Positions 3,667 to 5,411 of a stretch of 5,411 bases of DNA are shown one piece after another. How positions within the stretch are numbered: the first letter of the stretch is position 1; the number at the start of each line of letters is the position of its first letter. Position numbers and translations under genes: made by a program. Source of the stretch: DAOTTW01 sp034437615 (GTDB taxonomy: Bacteria > Chloroflexota > Anaerolineae > Aggregatilineales > Phototrophicaceae). Below the pieces are notes generated by a model that saw nothing but the letters and a program-made list of their open reading frames with translations, did not search any database and was not told the DNA's origin. The stretch is from the NCBI GenBank assembly GCA_034437615.1, contig DAOTTW010000143.1:1-5411 (forward strand), given 5' to 3'.

Positions 3667-5411
3667 ATGAAGATTCATAAGCACGAAGCAATCATCGTCG
3701 GCGCGGGCGGTGCGGGGCTGATGGCCGCGTTGTACGCAAGCCAGGGCGGTGCAGATGTGGCCGTCGTCAGCAAGCTCTACCCTACGCGCAGCCACACAGG
3801 TGCCGCGCAGGGCGGTATCGGTGCTGCGTTGGGCAACATTGAGGAAGATGCGCCGATTTTCCATGCTTACGACACGGTTAAGGGCGGTGACTATCTGGCA
3901 GATCAGAACGCTGCGATGGTGCTGGCCGAAGAAGCCGTTGACGCGGTAATTGAACTGGAACACATGGGCCTGCCCTTTGATCGCACGGACGATGGCAAGA
4001 TCAGCCAGCGTCGTTTCGGTGGCCACACAGCCCACTTCGGCAAATCGCTGGTGAAGCGTGCTTGCCATGCCGCTGACCGCACAGGCCACATGATCTTGCA
4101 GACGCTCTATCAGCAGTGCATCAAGAACGATGTGAACTTCTTCGATGAATTTCACGTTGTAGACCTGATTACGAACAGGGGCCGCACCGTCGGCGTCGTA
4201 GCTATCGAACTGGCGACGGGCGAATTTCACATTTTTCACGGCAAAGCCGTTATGTTTGCGTCGGGTGGCTGGGGCCGCTGCTGGCAGGTGACCAGCAACG
4301 CGCACAGCATGACGGGTGATGGCGCGGCTATCGTGCTGCGTCATGGCATCCCCTTGCAAGATATGGAGTTCTTCCAGTTTCACCCCACTGGCATCTTCAA
4401 GATGGGCATTCTCATTACAGAAGGTGTGCGCGGTGAAGGCGGCGTGCTGGTCAACAGCGAAGGCGAGCGCTTCATGAACACCTACGCGCCCAGCGTGAAG
4501 GACCTTGCCAGCCGCGATGTGGTCAGCCGCGCCATTTACGATGAGGTGAAGGCTGGACGTGGCATCAGCGGCAATAACTATGTGTATCTGGATGTGCGCC
4601 CGGATACGGTCAACAAATACTTTGAAGAGGATGGCCGCCCCGAACGCATCACGGAGCGCGACGTGGAGCGCAAATTGCCGGACATCCTGGATTTCTGCCG
4701 CACGTACCTGGGCGTGGACCCCGTGAAGGAACCGATGCCCGTACAGCCCACCGCACACTATGCGATGGGCGGCATCCCGACCAATGTCGATGCGGAGGTC
4801 GTGGTGGACGAAAACTGGACCGTCTTCCCTGGTTTATATGCGGCTGGCGAAACAGCCTGTGTGAATGTGCACGGCGCGAACCGCCTGGGCACAAACTCGC
4901 TGGTTGACCTGGTTGTGTTCGGGCGTCGTGGCGGCATGAAAATGGCTGAATTCTGCCAGGAAACCGAATGGACCGAGCTACCAGAGGATGCAGGCGCAAG
5001 CATCAAGGCCGAATTCCAGCGCATCCGCGACAACAAGGGCAGCAGCAAGCCCTACAAGCTGCGCGACGAAATGCAACACCTGATGATGGAGAATGTCGGC
5101 GTGTATCGCACCGAGATCACCATGCAGGAAGCAGTCGATAAGCTGGCCGAACTGCGCGAGCGTTTTACAAACGACATCACGATTGATGACCAGGGCTATC
5201 AGTTCAACACCGACCTGATGGAAGCCTGGGAACTGCTGAACCTGCTGGAACTGGCCGAAGTGACCGCCATCAGTGCGCTGGAACGCAAGGAAAGCCGGGG
5301 CGCACACAGCCGCGACGATTACAAAGAGCGCGACGACGAAAACTGGCTGGTGCATACGCTGGTCTGCCGTGACATCAACGCGCCGGAAAAAGGCTATCAG
5401 GTCAACCTCGG
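3667..5411 (+). CDS. Succinate dehydrogenase flavoprotein subunit (SdhA), 3' end cut off
   Basis: The catalytic subunit of complex II, which oxidises succinate to fumarate and passes electrons from FAD to the SdhB iron-sulfur clusters; it faces the cytoplasm. I read 581 codons without interruption from ATG 3667, which follows GAGGAG with an 8-nt spacer. The FAD-binding G-A-G-G-A-G lies at residues 12-17. The covalent FAD ligand is His43 in R-S-H-T-G-A-A-Q-G-G. Substrate and catalytic residues, compared with E. coli SdhA, are His239 and Thr241 (Q-F-H-P-T-G), Thr251-Glu252, Arg283 (S-R-D-V-V, proton-transfer Arg), His364 (P-T-A-H-Y) and Arg406 (H-G-A-N-R-L-G). The C-terminal R-D-D-E-N-W is present at 555-560. 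Residues 318-332 appear as a short insertion relative to E. coli. All key residues are intact. The E. coli protein has 588 residues, so only a few dozen residues should be missing beyond the edge; sdhB is expected next. Confidence 0.95.
   Translation, partial: MKIHKHEAIIVGAGGAGLMAALYASQGGADVAVVSKLYPTRSHTGAAQGGIGAALGNIEEDAPIFHAYDTVKGGDYLADQNAAMVLAEEAVDAVIELEHMGLPFDRTDDGKISQRRFGGHTAHFGKSLVKRACHAADRTGHMILQTLYQQCIKNDVNFFDEFHVVDLITNRGRTVGVVAIELATGEFHIFHGKAVMFASGGWGRCWQVTSNAHSMTGDGAAIVLRHGIPLQDMEFFQFHPTGIFKMGILITEGVRGEGGVLVNSEGERFMNTYAPSVKDLASRDVVSRAIYDEVKAGRGISGNNYVYLDVRPDTVNKYFEEDGRPERITERDVERKLPDILDFCRTYLGVDPVKEPMPVQPTAHYAMGGIPTNVDAEVVVDENWTVFPGLYAAGETACVNVHGANRLGTNSLVDLVVFGRRGGMKMAEFCQETEWTELPEDAGASIKAEFQRIRDNKGSSKPYKLRDEMQHLMMENVGVYRTEITMQEAVDKLAELRERFTNDITIDDQGYQFNTDLMEAWELLNLLELAEVTAISALERKESRGAHSRDDYKERDDENWLVHTLVCRDINAPEKGYQVNL

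Noticed and set aside
3643..4758. 371-codon open frame on the minus strand
   Set aside because: It lies fully antisense to sdhA, whose plus-strand frame carries every catalytic motif. The translated string is rich in H, A and V without any domain; it is a codon-bias shadow.
4978..5355. 125-codon hydrophobic minus-strand frame that might look like a membrane protein
   Set aside because: Its hydrophobicity comes from reading the charged helices of the SdhA C-terminus in antisense; SdhA is intact and in frame there.

Overview
This 5.4 kb window looks like bacterial chromosome of moderate GC content with tightly packed, ordinary genes. The two halves of the succinate dehydrogenase membrane anchor resemble actinobacterial (Sdh2-type) SdhC and SdhD, and the dehydrogenase subunit SdhA is of the bacterial/mitochondrial type. 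A fused anchor plus a REP-like hairpin cluster would fit a Chloroflexota (Anaerolineae-like) genome. That is an impression from the protein sequences, not a phylogenetic result.

Layout. Positions 1-227 are mostly non-coding: a perfect TGTGA-N6-TCACA palindrome (Crp/Fnr type), a short stem-loop followed by a T-rich run, and an extended -10 promoter. Positions 228-818 encode a stand-alone HD-domain phosphohydrolase. Positions 900-1406 encode a 168-residue helical protein of unknown function with its own strong Shine-Dalgarno. A NUDIX hydrolase (1413-1922, minus strand) converges on it with only 6 bp between the stop codons. A 351-bp divergent intergenic region (1923-2273) separates the NUDIX gene from the succinate dehydrogenase genes and is rich in GTTAAC palindromes and inverted repeats.

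The right half is the respiratory part. Positions 2274-3362 encode a single 362-residue protein that fuses SdhC and SdhD. A 304-bp spacer with three consecutive hairpins follows, then sdhA from 3667, which runs off the right edge close to its natural C-terminus. SdhA oxidises succinate to fumarate with covalently bound FAD. Electrons would pass through an SdhB iron-sulfur subunit, expected beyond the window, to quinone at the SdhCD anchor. This links the TCA cycle to the respiratory chain.

The most noteworthy item is the SdhC-SdhD fusion. An additional transmembrane helix (about residues 147-168) lies between the two 3-helix halves. It is what topology demands, because SdhC ends outside and SdhD begins inside. 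No CRISPR array, tRNA, rRNA, transposase or clear phage gene is visible.
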